Of a DNA stretch of 64,000 nucleotides, positions 36,690-49,414 are shown piece by piece (the stretch's first letter is position 1; the number at the start of each line of letters is the position of its first letter). Position numbers and translations under genes: made by a program. The stretch spans positions 48,198,829-48,262,828 of the forward strand of contig OX463778.1 in assembly GCA_949825025.1 (NCBI GenBank), written 5' to 3'. Below the pieces are notes generated by a model. That model was given only the letters and a program-made list of their open reading frames with translations, did no database searches and was not told the origin of the DNA. The stretch comes from Siphlonurus alternatus. Its lineage: Eukaryota > Arthropoda > Insecta > Ephemeroptera > Siphlonuridae.

Positions 36690-37030
36690 AAGAAAATCGA
36701 GGCACGCTCCAGAGCAGCAGCTGCCGTATTTTCTTATCGCGATGTCTTGAAGACGTTGGGCACACGCGGCTGAGGCGACGGAGGCAGCATGCAGCAGCTG
36801 TCGAGGGCGGTCGGCGGGAGCCAGCCAGGTGACCCGCGAGCCCCCGCGGGCGAGGAGGCAGCAGGTGCGAACTGACTGCCCAGGTACACAGTCTAACCTT
36901 CACGTAAGAGCGCGCGTGGTTGAGCAGCTGTACCGGAACCACGTGCCTAGCCACCCAGTCGCCTCCTCACCTCGCTAAGCACCATGCGCACCGGGCTTAT
37001 AAATATGTAATGTGCAGGAGGTTCAGCACC
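36690..37030. promoter_or_regulatory. GC-rich island with TATA-like edge
   Basis: An abrupt rise in GC and CpG (GTCGAGGGCGGTCGGCGGG, CCGCGAGCCCCCGCGGGCG) with CAGCTG and CAGGTG E-box-like motifs, ending in GGGCTTATAAATATG (TATAAAT at 36998-37004). Open frames on both strands look like GC-island by-products. It may be a cis-regulatory element or a promoter of an unseen transcript. Confidence 0.35.
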
Positions 37031-37162
37031 GCTAAGCCCAAGAGTAAACTTATATTTATAATAACGATATTTATAGCATCAGCTATACAAAAATGTCACT
37101 CTACGCATTTAGTGAAAGATAAAAAAAAAATATATTTTATAAAATATCCGTATAGACGGTAA

Positions 37163-37581
37163 TTAAGGGCATTGGGTGTAGCACCGGTAGTTGGCAACAC
37201 TGACGTATCTTCACCATGTTAATTTTTTATCATTGCTCCTCGGAGTAATTTTTATGCTAGAGCTAAGCTGATTGCTGTAGTATCAAGATAATTAGTAGCC
37301 CAAGTGCACAATTTGGCTAAATAAAGCCTGATTTAAAGAAAAGTATTTTTTAGTAATTTTTTAAATTTACATGCATTTTTCTAAAATATAAAAAAAAATA
37401 CTTTTCTTTAAATCAGGCTTTATTTAGCCAAATTGTGCACTTGGGCTACTAATTATCTTGATACTAGAGCAATCAGCTTAGCTCTAGCATAAAAATTACT
37501 CCGAGGAGCAATGATCAAAAATTAACATGGTGAAGATACGTCAGTGTTGCCAACTACCGGTGCTACACCCAATGCCCTTAA
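37163..37581. mobile_element. TTAA-flanked long foldback element
   Basis: It starts TTAAGGGCATTGGGTGTAGC and ends with the exact complement, TTAA at both borders. The arms are about 185 bp and almost perfect (they include CACCGGTAGTTGGCAAC, GCTCCTCGGAGTAATTTTTA and CAAATTGTGCACTTGGGC in the right arm), around an AT-rich loop. Its sequence is unrelated to the TTAAGGGTAAGG family, but the same terminal TTAAGGG and target choice suggest mobilisation by the same kind of transposase. Confidence 0.9.
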
Positions 37582-38217
37582 GTTAAAGTTGTTGTTCTTG
37601 GGATTAAAACATATTGAATGATTTCGTTATTCTGCAATTTAGTAAATTATATGAATATTTATGTAAGTGTTTATAACAGATATAAAGAACGTGTCTGTGT
37701 TTCAACCAAAATATATTTTGACATCAAAGTTTCAAATTAATTTATGTTGCATGTATATTAATATACATATATAATTATTTAAATAAAATGAAATTTGTCT
37801 TTTTTTAACTTTCGCTATTTAAATAATAAATGAAATAATAAATACATAATCGTTTAACTAAAAATTGTAAGACTAAACTATAAACTCAAGCAGTGTATTA
37901 ATTAGATAGTAGAATCAGATAATAATACCAGAGGAATTATTGCTATAATACATATTATATAATTATATGTAATATACGTTGCAATAATTAGTAACTTTAA
38001 ATCAAATGATAATTAATTAAGCACAATATATCTGGTTTACATGCACCACATACATGCAAGCAAAGAAGTGAGGTAACAATTATAAATTATATACATTTTT
38101 TATTTATTTAAAATGAGCTATATATTTTGATGTTGTTATTAAATTCATTGTGTCTTGCTAATTTCATTAAAAAAAAATGTATCCGGATTATAAATATGTA
38201 CAATCAAATTAATGTGA

Positions 38218-38402
38218 TATTCCTTCCGAAAGTAGCCGCGCGGAAGTATGAAGTTTGAAGCTCTTCTGTTTGTAATTCAGTTTTGAAACCTTACAGGAGT
38301 GATTTGAAGTAAAAGTACTGACCTATGTTTGAGATTGTAACGCTGAAATACGAATAGGAAGACCCAGACACCCTACATTTCCGGCTACTTTCGGAGAGAA
38401 TA
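38218..38402. mobile_element. 181-bp TA-flanked MITE
   Basis: TA borders enclose TTCCTTCCGAAAGTAGCCG at the left and CGGCTACTTTCGGAGAGAA at the right. The inverted repeats are short (about 19 bp) and the middle is not palindromic. TA duplication suggests a Tc1/mariner-type origin. Confidence 0.8.
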
Positions 38403-38843
38403 TCATGTAAATTTGACTATAATTTCTAGTTCTATCCAGTCATGCCGTGGTTCGATTGTGCGGACGAAGGGTTGACATCCCCTGCTTCTCACGTGGTGTA
38501 GATCATTAATTCACAACGTTACATACCTGCACAAGAGATACGGTTAACGGCACGAATAGCTTCAATGAATATCTAATTATACAAGATACATAATACAAGC
38601 ATAATAAATAATATATGATGTAAAGGAGTGTGATTTTACATATATTATTATATGCACCTATAAACTGTACGTACATTATACAATACAGGTCGATCACCAT
38701 GCATTGTATATTACGCGTACAAAATGAAATTTCATTTAAAGTTTAAATTACTAATGCATATTATATATAATTATATATTGAGTCAATAATGAATGATATG
38801 CTCGAGGTAATTAAATTTGTGTTTTTGAATGTTTGTTACTATC

Positions 38844-39158
38844 TAATGGACAACCTTCATGAAATGATTAATTGCATATTTAGATAGAGGACCTAGAGTT
38901 ATGTATTGTCAATTTTTTTCAGATTTTTTTAACCCTCCAACATCCTCAAAATCGAGGGGAAAGACTCTGTGACGTTATAGTCATGCAACGCATTTCCCTA
39001 TGCTTGCTTGTAAATAATTGCATGACTATGACGTCACAGCGTTTTGCAGCATGATTTTAAGGGTGCTAGAGAGTTCAAAAAATATAAAAAAAAATATTGA
39101 TAATACATAACTCGAGGTCCTCCACATCCAAATTATATGCAATAAAAAATGTCCATTA
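38844..39158. mobile_element. Foldback element with TAATGGACA termini
   Basis: Inverted arms include GAGGACCTAGAGTTATGTATT on the left and the complement AATACATAACTCGAGGTCCTC on the right, and further in GCATGACTATGACGTCACAG against GTGACGTTATAGTCATGC. The TTTTTTTCAGATTTTTT motif is shared with the elements at 60299 and 61831, so they may be related. Confidence 0.75.
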
Positions 39159-39532
39159 GGCATATGCACCCAGAAAAATATTCGGGGAGAGCCAGCTCCG
39201 TGCATGCATAAGGTCAATATTATTAATTAAATAAATTAAAGTAAGGAGATTGTCCATGTTAAATTTTAAAAAAAATCGGAATTGGCTTTGGCCACCCCTT
39301 ATTGGATTAAGTCTCATGTGTAATATCATTTACATTTATATTAGTATATATTTTAAATCACAAAAGCACTTTTAATATATCTTAAAATACATTTATAAGA
39401 AGGATAAAAGATCAAGATATATTTTATATAAAATAACACATTTCTTGGAATTCTGTAGCAGCCATTACTTTGTTCTCTGGCTGAACAATTTCTTGATAAA
39501 ACATCAGTAAAGAAACTGTTGAGTAAATATAG

Positions 39533-39721
39533 AAGAATCAAGGTTTGCGGAGGTGAAACGTATTTGCAGAGACAGTATTGAGTTTAGTCGCTGGGGAAGG
39601 AACAGCATGGTGAATCTCACGCTATCCACAGCAGCTATAGCAGGGGTTGCAGGAACTAAGGGTGGTTTCATCATCCCTTTTATAAAGCTGTGAGCCCTCA
39701 GGTACATAAATAAATAATAAA
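39533..39721 (+). other. Candidate terminal exon of an unrecognised transcript
   Basis: After an acceptor-like AAATATAG at 39532, a frame runs 52 codons to TGA at 39691-39693. Its composition is unusually protein-like for this desert (EFSRWGRNSMVNL, then LSTAAIAGVAGTKGG). AATAAA signals follow at 39709 and 39716. I do not recognise the protein and find no upstream exons. The opposite strand is also open here, so a decayed coding fragment or chance is possible. Confidence 0.2.
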
Positions 39722-40256
39722 CCAGTAAAGAAAACTAACGTACAAGGGGGAGTTTTTTTTCTTGTTATAAGTACTGTAAGAATTACATGTGAGATTTATA
39801 AGTGTAAAAAAATGCGACTCTTATGATGAGAAAAGCAACAAACAACTGAAAAGGGTTAGAAATAAAATGACAAGGAAGTTTATGCTATGACAGTTTTTGC
39901 ATTACTTCTTTATGAACTGCATGTTGTTAGAATACTTGTCTTACTGATGCCATGCAAAGACTCCATTTTCCAACTAATTTATGTCTTAATTATTTTCCAT
40001 TTCCCTAATTACTTCGTAAATTATTACAATATTAAATTTTTACTGATTTAGGACATAACGAATTATTTCAATGTCAGAGACGAAAAGATTGAGAATTAGA
40101 TAATATTGATTAATAATTTAATATAAACTAATATTATATGGAATAGAAGTATAGCATTATAATAGTATATAGAGAATGTATATTCTCTGGTATTAGTATG
40201 TAATTTATATATACTTTTGATATAATATATAATTTAACTATTCCTTATAATACAGT

Positions 40257-40261
<5 letters not shown>

Positions 40262-40308
<47 letters not shown>
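40262..40308. repeat. (AT)n microsatellite
   Basis: A pure AT dinucleotide run of about 47 bp. Confidence 0.95.
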
Positions 40309-40311
<3 letters not shown>

Positions 40312-40984
40312 TGCTCAATATTGCAGCAAATTTCTCGTTATGAGAAAATCGACCATCTGAATGCAATATTTATAGCATTTTAATGTTGAATTTTAATATT
40401 ATGTTTCTTTAGATCTTCATGTAAATGTATAAAATTTTCTTAATTACACGACAGTATAAATATATTGAAAATTAATATTTGTCATAAAGTCTGATGTGTA
40501 CATTGAACAAAAGTTTATAAATTTACATCCTGCATGTCTGCATGTACGTGATTACAATGAGTTGCTCTTTTCATCATGGTTAAGAATTATGAATTAATTG
40601 CAACACCAGGGTACCAGACAGAAGTGTCTGGGTGCATGTTTTTCCATCATCTGTGATGTCTGTGATCTTACAAAACTGGATATCATATCATATAAGGAAA
40701 AAGGAGAGTGAGGAAACACGAAATTCTAAACTTGATTTCCTCAGTGGAGCTTCCCTTCGCAGATTCTCCGAAATAAACCCATTGATACATTTCGATTTAA
40801 AACCAATGCCTCATTTTAATTTTTTTTTAATATTTTTTAACCTTAAAGTACTTCTCATTACGTGTCATGAAATAGCTTTAAAATTATATCTTTTCCAAGG
40901 TTATATAGTATTTTTATTATATGAGTCAGCGAGACCTGCAGGGGGTGTTTTGTAGACTGTATTACATTTTGTAATATTTAGCCT

Positions 40985-41320
40985 TGCAATAAGGTTGATA
41001 TTCCAATGACTCAGCACGAGGTTTTGGTGAGTGTGACGACTATCGAGACACGCAGTCTGGGCGAAATGCCGCGTGGGAGGTGGAGGCTGGCGGTTGCTCG
41101 TGGTAAGTGAGCGACACGCGACCAGTAGCAGGGACTCGAACCTGGTTCTCACGTCGGCTCCTGGTTGTCAAGGCAACCACCAGGGTCTCACCCCAGTCTG
41201 CCGCTCTTGCCGCATGCTCTTGCCGTCACCGCCGCTGCTTCTCTGCTGCTCGTCGTCATGGAAACCCCCTTCACTGCCGCTGCCTGCCTTCCACCGTCTC
41301 CGCTCTGTTTCCCCAACGAG
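40985..41320. promoter_or_regulatory. GC-rich island with a tRNA-like B-box
   Basis: A GC-rich stretch in AT-rich DNA. On the minus strand, near 41140-41126, it contains CCAGGTTCGAGTCCCTG, a B-box-like element, preceded by a TGGTTG/CAACCA hairpin. The T-stem and acceptor stem do not pair properly, so it is not an intact tRNA; a tRNA-derived SINE relic is possible. The rest has CpG and CTGCTG/GCCGCTG content like the other islands. Confidence 0.3.
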
Positions 41321-43955
41321 AGCAACTATACTTAAATCACTTGTAAATTTACCATACTATATTCTTATTGCTTTAGGATACAATATTAAACCTTATATAC
41401 TGTTAAATCTCACATGCATTTTAACATGTAGTATGTGTACTATATAGTAGTCCGGACGCGTCTGCATATATGATGATGTGTGGTGTGTACAGCAAAACCA
41501 TATAATATGGCAAAACCTTAGCAGGCCTGCTATTATCTTTGCTTTGCCTGATACCCATGTTATACATGAATTATATACATGCATGATACATAGAGAACAA
41601 TATATTATAAATATAGAATGTCAAATTATTCTTGTATATACATCAGATATAGCTAAAATGTCAAGAGCATTGATTTGTAATATAAAAATATCAATTAATG
41701 TAATATAAATACTTGGTATTTTTTGTTTAATATATAATATCTTATATCCTTTGATTTATTTATCTACTTCTATTCTAATGATAACAGAAATAACATATAT
41801 ACTATAATTATTATCAGATCTGTAGGTTTTTATTAATATATATAATTAATATATTTTTCATTGGTATTATATTTCGTTAATTTCATTATTTAATTGTTTC
41901 AAAATAAATATATTCTGTTTTTATTCCAACTATAAAAACAAGTTTTTGCAGGAATTTTGAAATAATTAATATTCGGTAAACAAACTTGTGTATAGGCTGT
42001 TATAATATATAACATTACTAAGCAATTTTCCTTGTTTACCTATGAATTAACCTATGTGTGTATGTTTTGTGTATTAATGTAAAGTATTTTACTGGAATTT
42101 TGCATACGTGCGTATTATACTGTATGACATATTATACGACCTATGGGGCTTTAAAACATATTGCTAATTTGATTTCTGGGTATCGCTATGTGTGGCGAGG
42201 TATATTATATACCTGCTACTACTTTCCTGGATATTGTAATTTGATAATTTATATAATAATATATGAATAATTTATGTTTATATTAAAACAGAAATAACAG
42301 GTTATATAAATAAGAGATTAACAACAGCTATAGGGGTTGCAAAGGGGCAACCGGGCAGTTTATTGCAACCATGCAGTTGAGAAGTTTGTGTATAAATATG
42401 AAGGTTCACCAAATTTGTTATTTTTTCAGAGTAATAAAATTATAAAGATAGGCAGTTGCATAAACAGTATAATCAGTAGTTAAAATCTGGCAAAAGCTGC
42501 AGACACCTGGCTTTATTATTCACCTGGAATATTTTAATTTTATACCTTACATCAACGTTGCATGTTTTGTGTGCTCGGTTCTCCAGGTATATAACTGATA
42601 ATGCCAAATGTGGCAAATGTTTAGTTTTGCCAGATAATGCCAGATGACTAACAATAACTTATAATTATTTTAAATATATATAATTAAAATATTATAAATT
42701 AAATAGATGAGTGTGCTGCAAAAAAACTCCCTAAATATGTAGCATATAATATATATATATTTTTTTTTTTATTTCGATCGTTGGCTTTACAGCATAGATC
42801 ACGTCAGAGTTGTTACATAGATTATACATAACAGATACTTAATTCTAATTAACATAGTACTTAAAAAAAACATACATATTACATAGATGTTTAAAAATAA
42901 CATACACAGGTATATATAATATATAATTAATTATGTAGCTAAAAAATTAGACGAAAGGGATGTCTTTTCATTGATATTAATAAAAATGACCAAAAATGCA
43001 CGAGGAAAGAAAATCAATTTAATTTGTATGCAATTACACCTGAGGACACCTCGAACTTTATACAGTTGCTAATAATAATAATTTTATTTCTAAAACATGC
43101 AACCACAAAAACAAGATAAAATCAACCAAATCAATTTGCTGTATAGCAAATCAAATATAGATGCAGATTAGCAATTATTGTGGAGGCAATAAGGGCCCTT
43201 AGTCTATACATATAGCCACTCCCTCAAAAATTAAAATTATGAAGCTTGCATGCGTGCATGATAACTTCCAAAAAGAAGCGTCTGCACTGTTCTGAGGTAC
43301 ACTTGCAGAGCTTATAATTAATTCCAAGTATAATTTAACCATTGATAAAGTTTTATTCTTATCACTGCATATATGTTATCCTGGAATAAAAATTATCGCG
43401 ACTTTTTCAATAAAATATTAACCATGTGTCTCAGTGAAATACATTTTATATTAAATAAGACGATGAATTAAATTACCTAAATTAAATTAATTTGAGTATA
43501 GATATTCGTGCAATTTATTTTTTTTTTTCAAAGCAACATCCATAGACGCGGAAATTTTGTATACGATGGGTACCAAATTTCCTTATATCAATGTTATACG
43601 TATGTGTAATGTTATTAATTTTATTAATCAATTTATTGTTATTTTTTAGTGTGTTGATTGAAATTTTGACGTGATGTATGTTGTCTTGTACAACCTTTGC
43701 CTTCGAAATAAAATTATTATTATTATTATTATTACATAATATGATGGTAATATTGCGACGGTTCCTTGTTCAAAGAGAAATATCATCACAAGATAAAAAA
43801 AAATATAAATATTTCGAGCACAGACTTCGAGTATAAGAATCACAATTGTATTACTGAAGAAATATTTTGCAAAAATATAAAGAAAAAATATACAATTTTT
43901 AAGAGTTTCTTTTGATGCTGGTATTACATTTTATAAAATACAATTTGTGTGTTAC
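41321..43955. other. AT-rich DNA with retroelement tails
   Basis: No gene is seen. A 3'-tail relic (TTGGCTTTACAGCATAGAT) lies at 42782-42800. A plus-strand LINE-like end (TTGCCTTCGAAATAAAA followed by (TTA)n) lies at about 43690-43735. Confidence 0.6.
43690..43735 (+). mobile_element. LINE-like 3' end with (ATT)n tail
   Basis: TTGTACAACCTTTGCCTTCG runs into AAATAAA and about six ATT units, the usual layout of a non-LTR retrotransposon 3' terminus. No coding part is seen upstream. Confidence 0.45.
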
Positions 43956-43959
43956 GTCG

Positions 43960-44200
43960 GTTACGTCTAGAAGAATACGTCGGGCAAGCTGCACGAGCCA
44001 CGCATAGTTACATAGGCAGCTGCTACTGCCAAGAGGGAAGAAAATATATAGGTAGGGGCTGCTGTACAAGACTTTCTCTTGGGAAGAAAGAAGGCAGCTC
44101 GCGCGACTTGTTCTCGCGAGGAGGCAACGGTCGCTAGATCGCAGCTGCTTATATAAACCTCCTCGTACGCCTGCTGCTGTATTTATGCAACCAACGGACA
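43960..44200. promoter_or_regulatory. GC-rich island with TATA-like edge
   Basis: A CpG-bearing block (GCAGCTCGCGCGACTTG, TTCTCGCGAGGAGG) ends in GCTGCTTATATAAACC (TATATAA at 44150-44156). This is the layout also seen at 24430-24700 and 36690-37030. Function unknown. Confidence 0.35.
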
Positions 44201-46255
44201 CATAGCTCCTCCTATCCTTCATAAAAACTGGGGTTATCAAATTATTTATAATAGTTTAATAACAAAAAAATATATATATGTCTCTTTTTGTAGATTCTTC
44301 TAGGTCATGCGGGTCTTCTCGCGAAATTTTTACCTGATGGTGAAGAATAACTTAACATGGTATATATAACTATTTATTGAAGGTTAAACCAGGTATATCC
44401 TTACTTACTTCCGAGGACGTTGCTGCTGCTACTCGCTGCAATTATAATAACTATACACACAGGATGTTACAAAAAATGTCACAGGTGTTGGGGTGATAAC
44501 GTGATGGACAAAAAATTAGGACAGACATATTAAAATACCATGAGCTTGCGTATATAGATACGTTCAATGTATATGTAAAATAAAATTAATAAAATTTTAG
44601 TGTTCTTCAATGACATAATAATAAATAGATTATTTCAATAAAGCTATTTACTGCTATGTAGTAGGTGAGAATAGGTGTGGGTTCAATTGTTATGTATTTT
44701 ATATAAATTGAGCCATATTAACTCATTGTTGGTGTTTAATTATTATGTTTCGATCAATATGTTAATATTTAAAATAAACCAATTAATCAAGATATTTTAT
44801 TTCTCGATTCAGTATATATTACATACATATGATAAATATATTAATTAATTAAAACATCATAACCCAATTACCGTCGCCTTGATTACTCCTTTGATCCTAT
44901 AAGAATTTTCAGACACCCTGTGTGTATATTACATGGATGCTCTAAAAAAAGTTTTATTCTCAGTTTTATTAATTTATAGATTTTCTACAAAAAGAGTTGA
45001 TCCAGTTCCTTAAAAAATATTAAATTGACATTTATTAATTCTGTAGCTCCTCTCATCATATAAATTTCGGATTCCATAAGCGTATGACAAAAATCACTGA
45101 CAAGACTAAATCATTTATATATTTATCCTCTTTACTGCATGTCTCTGCAGTGTTGAAATCTAATAATTTAATTTTAAATTATATAGACTATTATATAAAA
45201 AGAGTATAAACCAATTTAATTTGATAAATTAATTATCTAATTAAAGGCAATACTTTCGTATTTGAATCCATTGTTTACATTATTTTATTTAACGTTTAAG
45301 TTGCATGGTCACAAAAAAAAAACGCATTCATGTGTGGTGAAAATTATTGTGCGCATTGAATCATTTGCGGAGACCACGCTTCAATAACAACACTCTTATT
45401 AAAAAGTTGTTAACAAATACATTTATTGCACTAATGGACACCCGCATGTGGTAAGTTCTGCGTGTAACTCCTCTCGTTTATGTAATCATGCAATAATTTA
45501 ACACTTACAGTATAAATGCATGGTAATTAAAATAATCGAAACTTTATTGTTGTTTATTTTTTGTTTAAATTTTATACAGTCTAGTATACATTTGACCTTT
45601 GACATAACAGCTCATCGTTTTTGCCAGAATTCCTCTGACGCATATACGTGTAAACGTATTATATTACTAATATTATTATGTATGTAATGATTCGAACAAT
45701 TTGTAATGAAAATCCAGTCAACTCAAAAAGGATATAATAACACTACCAGTTCATATTCTTTTCTACGTTATTTATACAATAAAAGTGACAACAATGACAT
45801 ATGCCAAAGTTTCCAGATTGTGTAAGTTTTTTTACGAAATCAAAATAAATTTGATAAAAATGTATATATATATATATATATATGCAAAGAAAATTCGATC
45901 AAAAATACAAAAACATGTTTTGAATAAATATCGACATAGTCTCCTTCTTTCTGAATTTTACGTTAGGCTGCATCCAAGAAAAGAAAAAAAAAAAAAAACG
46001 ACACGTGGATAAAATTGATTTTCCTCTACACATCTTATTATAGCTCGAGTTTTAGAAATGATGCAATGACATTGATTGAATGTCATTGAAAGCTTATAAG
46101 TTCGTTATTGTTGAATGACGTCACTAAGTCACGTAACAAAAAATAATATAATATAAAGTATATTTTTATCACTAAAAGATTAGAAATTAAATATTTTTTT
46201 GTTCTTCTACTTTACAAATTTAAATATTTAAACTTGATATTTTATTTTTATCGTG
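44201..46255. other. AT-rich DNA, nothing recognised
   Basis: No exon, RNA gene or repeat family was recognised between the islands at 44.0 and 46.3 kb. Confidence 0.6.
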
Positions 46256-46915
46256 CTCTTACTAATATACAAACTACGGTCGTCACCGGGGTGGGTGGGG
46301 TTGTCGGACGGTCGGGTGGAATATCGACTGGTTGGCGTGGCTATGGTGCTTCCCAGCTACGTCGACAGTACGATCGAGCCGGCGGCGGGGTGGGGTTCGG
46401 GGGGGGGGGGATTGGAGGGGGGCACTGCGGACTGCTGCGGATGTCGGGCGGAGAGAGGACGGGCGCGATCAACGCACAGGGCGAGAGAATGACTGCAGCA
46501 GGAAACTCCCAACTAAAAAAAAAACTATATAAAAAACTATATACACGCCCGTAGTAATAATAGTATATTAAAGATATTAGAGAACAAAGTTTAAACGGAA
46601 TTGTATTATCATTTTTTGGTGCACTGGCTTCTGTCGCCTTTCAATGCATACAGTGGTGCATGGTGGTGGAAGTGGCAACTGCAGTGCACCAATAGCAGTC
46701 AGACTGGCAAGCAAGCAACCCCTTAGATTGTGCCGTGTGGCATGGCTGAGTTGGCTTGCTTGCAGCTCGATTCTCGCGCCGCACGTGTTCCGTACTACGC
46801 CCGCTCTTCCCTCCCTCCCTCCCTCCCTCCTGCCGGGGTGTATGATCGATATTTGAGGCGGAGGCGGTGGTAAAGAGGGAGGAATCAGCGAACACCGCTC
46901 ACTGCTACGTTGCCA
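46256..46915. promoter_or_regulatory. Two adjacent GC-rich islands
   Basis: Island one (about 46260-46500) is G-rich with CpGs (GAGCCGGCGGCGGGGTGGGG) and is followed by ACTATATAAAAAAC. Island two (about 46616-46915) has an 11-bp inverted repeat (TTGGTGCACTG at 46616 and CAGTGCACCAA at 46682) and a (CCCT)n tract near 46808. The open frames inside are glycine-, arginine- or proline-rich and match no family. Confidence 0.35.
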
Positions 46916-47509
46916 CGTTGGGAAAATGATCCTTTTTATATGCAATGGAAAAATACAATAGAATAGATTTGTATAGACAATTAAAATACTTGACACCAAT
47001 ATTTTCGTATTCATATGGTTTCGTTATATAAAAAAAAAAAAAAACATGTAATACACACGAGCTCGAGTTTAATATACGATTCAGATCTAATTCTTTACTA
47101 TAACGTTATCTTTTTGTTTGATATAATGCTTATAGAAATTAATCACCTGCATCAGATTTCATTCATTTAACAAAAGCACTGAAAGAAAAGGAAAAGCTTA
47201 TTTTTTTCAATGAAATAAATTTCACATCATTTTTCATTACTACAAGAAAAAAATTTGTGTATAATGTTTTATGAAAATATTTACGGAACGTATGTTCATT
47301 ATATTCACAGTTAAAGGTTTAAGAAGAAAGAAATTTGCATGATTTTTACTTCTTACGGTTATGAGGAAAAAGTGGTTATTTAAATATATTACTTATATAT
47401 ATATATATATTTTTAACATCCTGTAACAGTAGCGTTGACGAAATGTATAATAGGTCTTGTATTAAGGTCATAGGAAAATCTAAAAGAGGGTTTGATGCAG
47501 CAGTAGCTA

Positions 47510-49000
47510 GTTAAAAGTTCCCCCTGCCATTTTGCCGTTCGCTGCAGCGCCCCTGAATGGTAGGCAACCCTTCGAGCGTTGCTACGTTGCGGGCTTGCCT
47601 GCTCTCCCCTTGAGCAGCGCTGCTACGTACCGGCGCGGGAGTCACGCTACTATAATGTAATACGCTCACGCTTGAGCACGGATATAATAATTATAAAACC
47701 TTTAACAGTCACGGGAGATCCCTAAATATTTATTTTAACGCATCAATCATTTATTTATTAAACTAAAATTCAATAAAATTAACAACTTTTATTTATAAGA
47801 TAGAAAGAAATTTAAAAATCTAAAATCCTTGTTTTATAACTTATGAATAATAAATATTATTTTAAAATTATATCTTATTTTGGTTATACATTAAGTATAA
47901 TTTAACTATTTTTCTAATTTTACAAGATTGTATTAAGAGATGGTGAATAACATAAATTTTTATTTCCTCTTAGTTTGATGTTACATAATAATGCTAGAGC
48001 GTATTCTGCAGCAGAGAAGAGGTGGCCATGCGGCGGTAACGGCGGTGGTTGAGGAGGCGGGGATCGAGCACGTGGGGCTGTTAGAACGGCCATGGCCTCT
48101 GCCGCGCCCCTGCCCCTCCCCCTCCCGCTCCACGCGGCTGGAGGATCGATGAAACCGGGGAAGGGCGCGGCCAGCAAACTCGCACGCACTGAGCAGAAGA
48201 GAGAGAGAAGGCTGCAGCAACATTTTGCTCCAGCATCTCCATTGAAAATTTTTCGTTAACGATTCAAGATAAAAGAAAATAATAAAAAGAAGTTGCAAAG
48301 AAAAACCGGTCGTCTATACGTATATATATATATATATTATATCTATGCAATGAAGAGCTATCTATATGACTGAGATTTCATACAGCATCCGTCTCTGGAG
48401 CACAGGGCGTTTATTTCCGGCAACGTATAAGGGAGAGAATGGGAACTAACATCTATAATGTAGTGAACGTCATAGTAGCGAGTTTGTAGTATAGCGATGG
48501 AGCTTGCTGCTGCTGGTAAACGTGGTATCCTCCACTACACTGCATGCAACCTAGAAGCCTCTAGTGCACTTTTGTGCTGTTGGTGCTTCTCGTTTTAGTA
48601 TGCAAAGTACACTCAGCAGTCGGCACTGTTGCCATATCTGACAAAAATAAAATGTGGCAATCTAGCAGAAAACATCAATACGTGGAATATAAGGGTGAAA
48701 TACATATTATATACGTAAAAAAAAAAAAAAAGAAAAAGAAAAGGGATTTGGTCTTTCTGTCGGATTCCACTCGCAGACCGAGGAGTAGTCTCGGTTTTGG
48801 TGCGGGGTACAGGCGAGGTAACGGCGGCAGCGCGCGTGCGAGGGGGAACGGGGATCGATGCTGTCGAGGGCGCACTCAGAGGGGCGCCTGATAGCGCCGG
48901 CCAGCAAGGCAGACGTCCCCATCACTGTATGCATGCTTGCATGCACGCCTACCGCGCTCTTTTATGACGGTTCCCGCTATACCGTGCAGCTTGGCAGAAA
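47510..49000. promoter_or_regulatory. Group of GC-rich islands (47.5, 48.0, 48.8 kb)
   Basis: Islands at about 47510-47690, 47995-48235 and 48750-49000 are separated by AT-rich DNA. They are CpG-bearing and rich in GCAGC/GCTGC (TTGAGCAGCGCTGCTACG, GCGGTAACGGCGGTGG). No exon structure was seen. They are listed together because they look alike and are closely spaced. Confidence 0.3.
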
Positions 49001-49414
49001 TAGACTATACTGCTCTCTTTTGAAGAGAACAAAACGCTGATTTTTTTATGGCACTCCCAGGTTTTTTACGCTGAAAACTTTGCTCGTAGTGATTATTTAT
49101 CCTTCGATGACGTCAATGACACACATGCAAATTCATCGTCATTATTTTCTTTGTTGTAATTTTTCTATTCCTATAGATTTTACTTCTATAGGTTGTATCA
49201 AATTTCTATACTGATAATTGATATGTACACATCATTTTTGACTATCCCAGAGAATAACTTGTCGAATAATCAAATAAACAATATTATACCTAACTTCAAC
49301 ATATTTTAATCATATTAAATCTCTTCACCGCAGTAAATTCTTATATTTACATTATATATCACTCTAAAAAGTAATGAAGTTTTCTGCATGAGTACACCAT
49401 TGTTAAGAAGAGAC

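Noticed and set aside
41110..41200. tRNA-like segment on the minus strand (GGTTCGAGTCCC B-box, anticodon-arm-like hairpin)
   Set aside because: The T-stem has two mismatches, the anticodon loop is six bases and no acceptor stem pairs. Kept only as a possible SINE relic inside a GC island.
46234..46554. Gly/Arg-rich 106-codon frame
   Set aside because: It sits exactly on a G-rich CpG island, has open frames in several phases and no family resemblance; a composition artefact.
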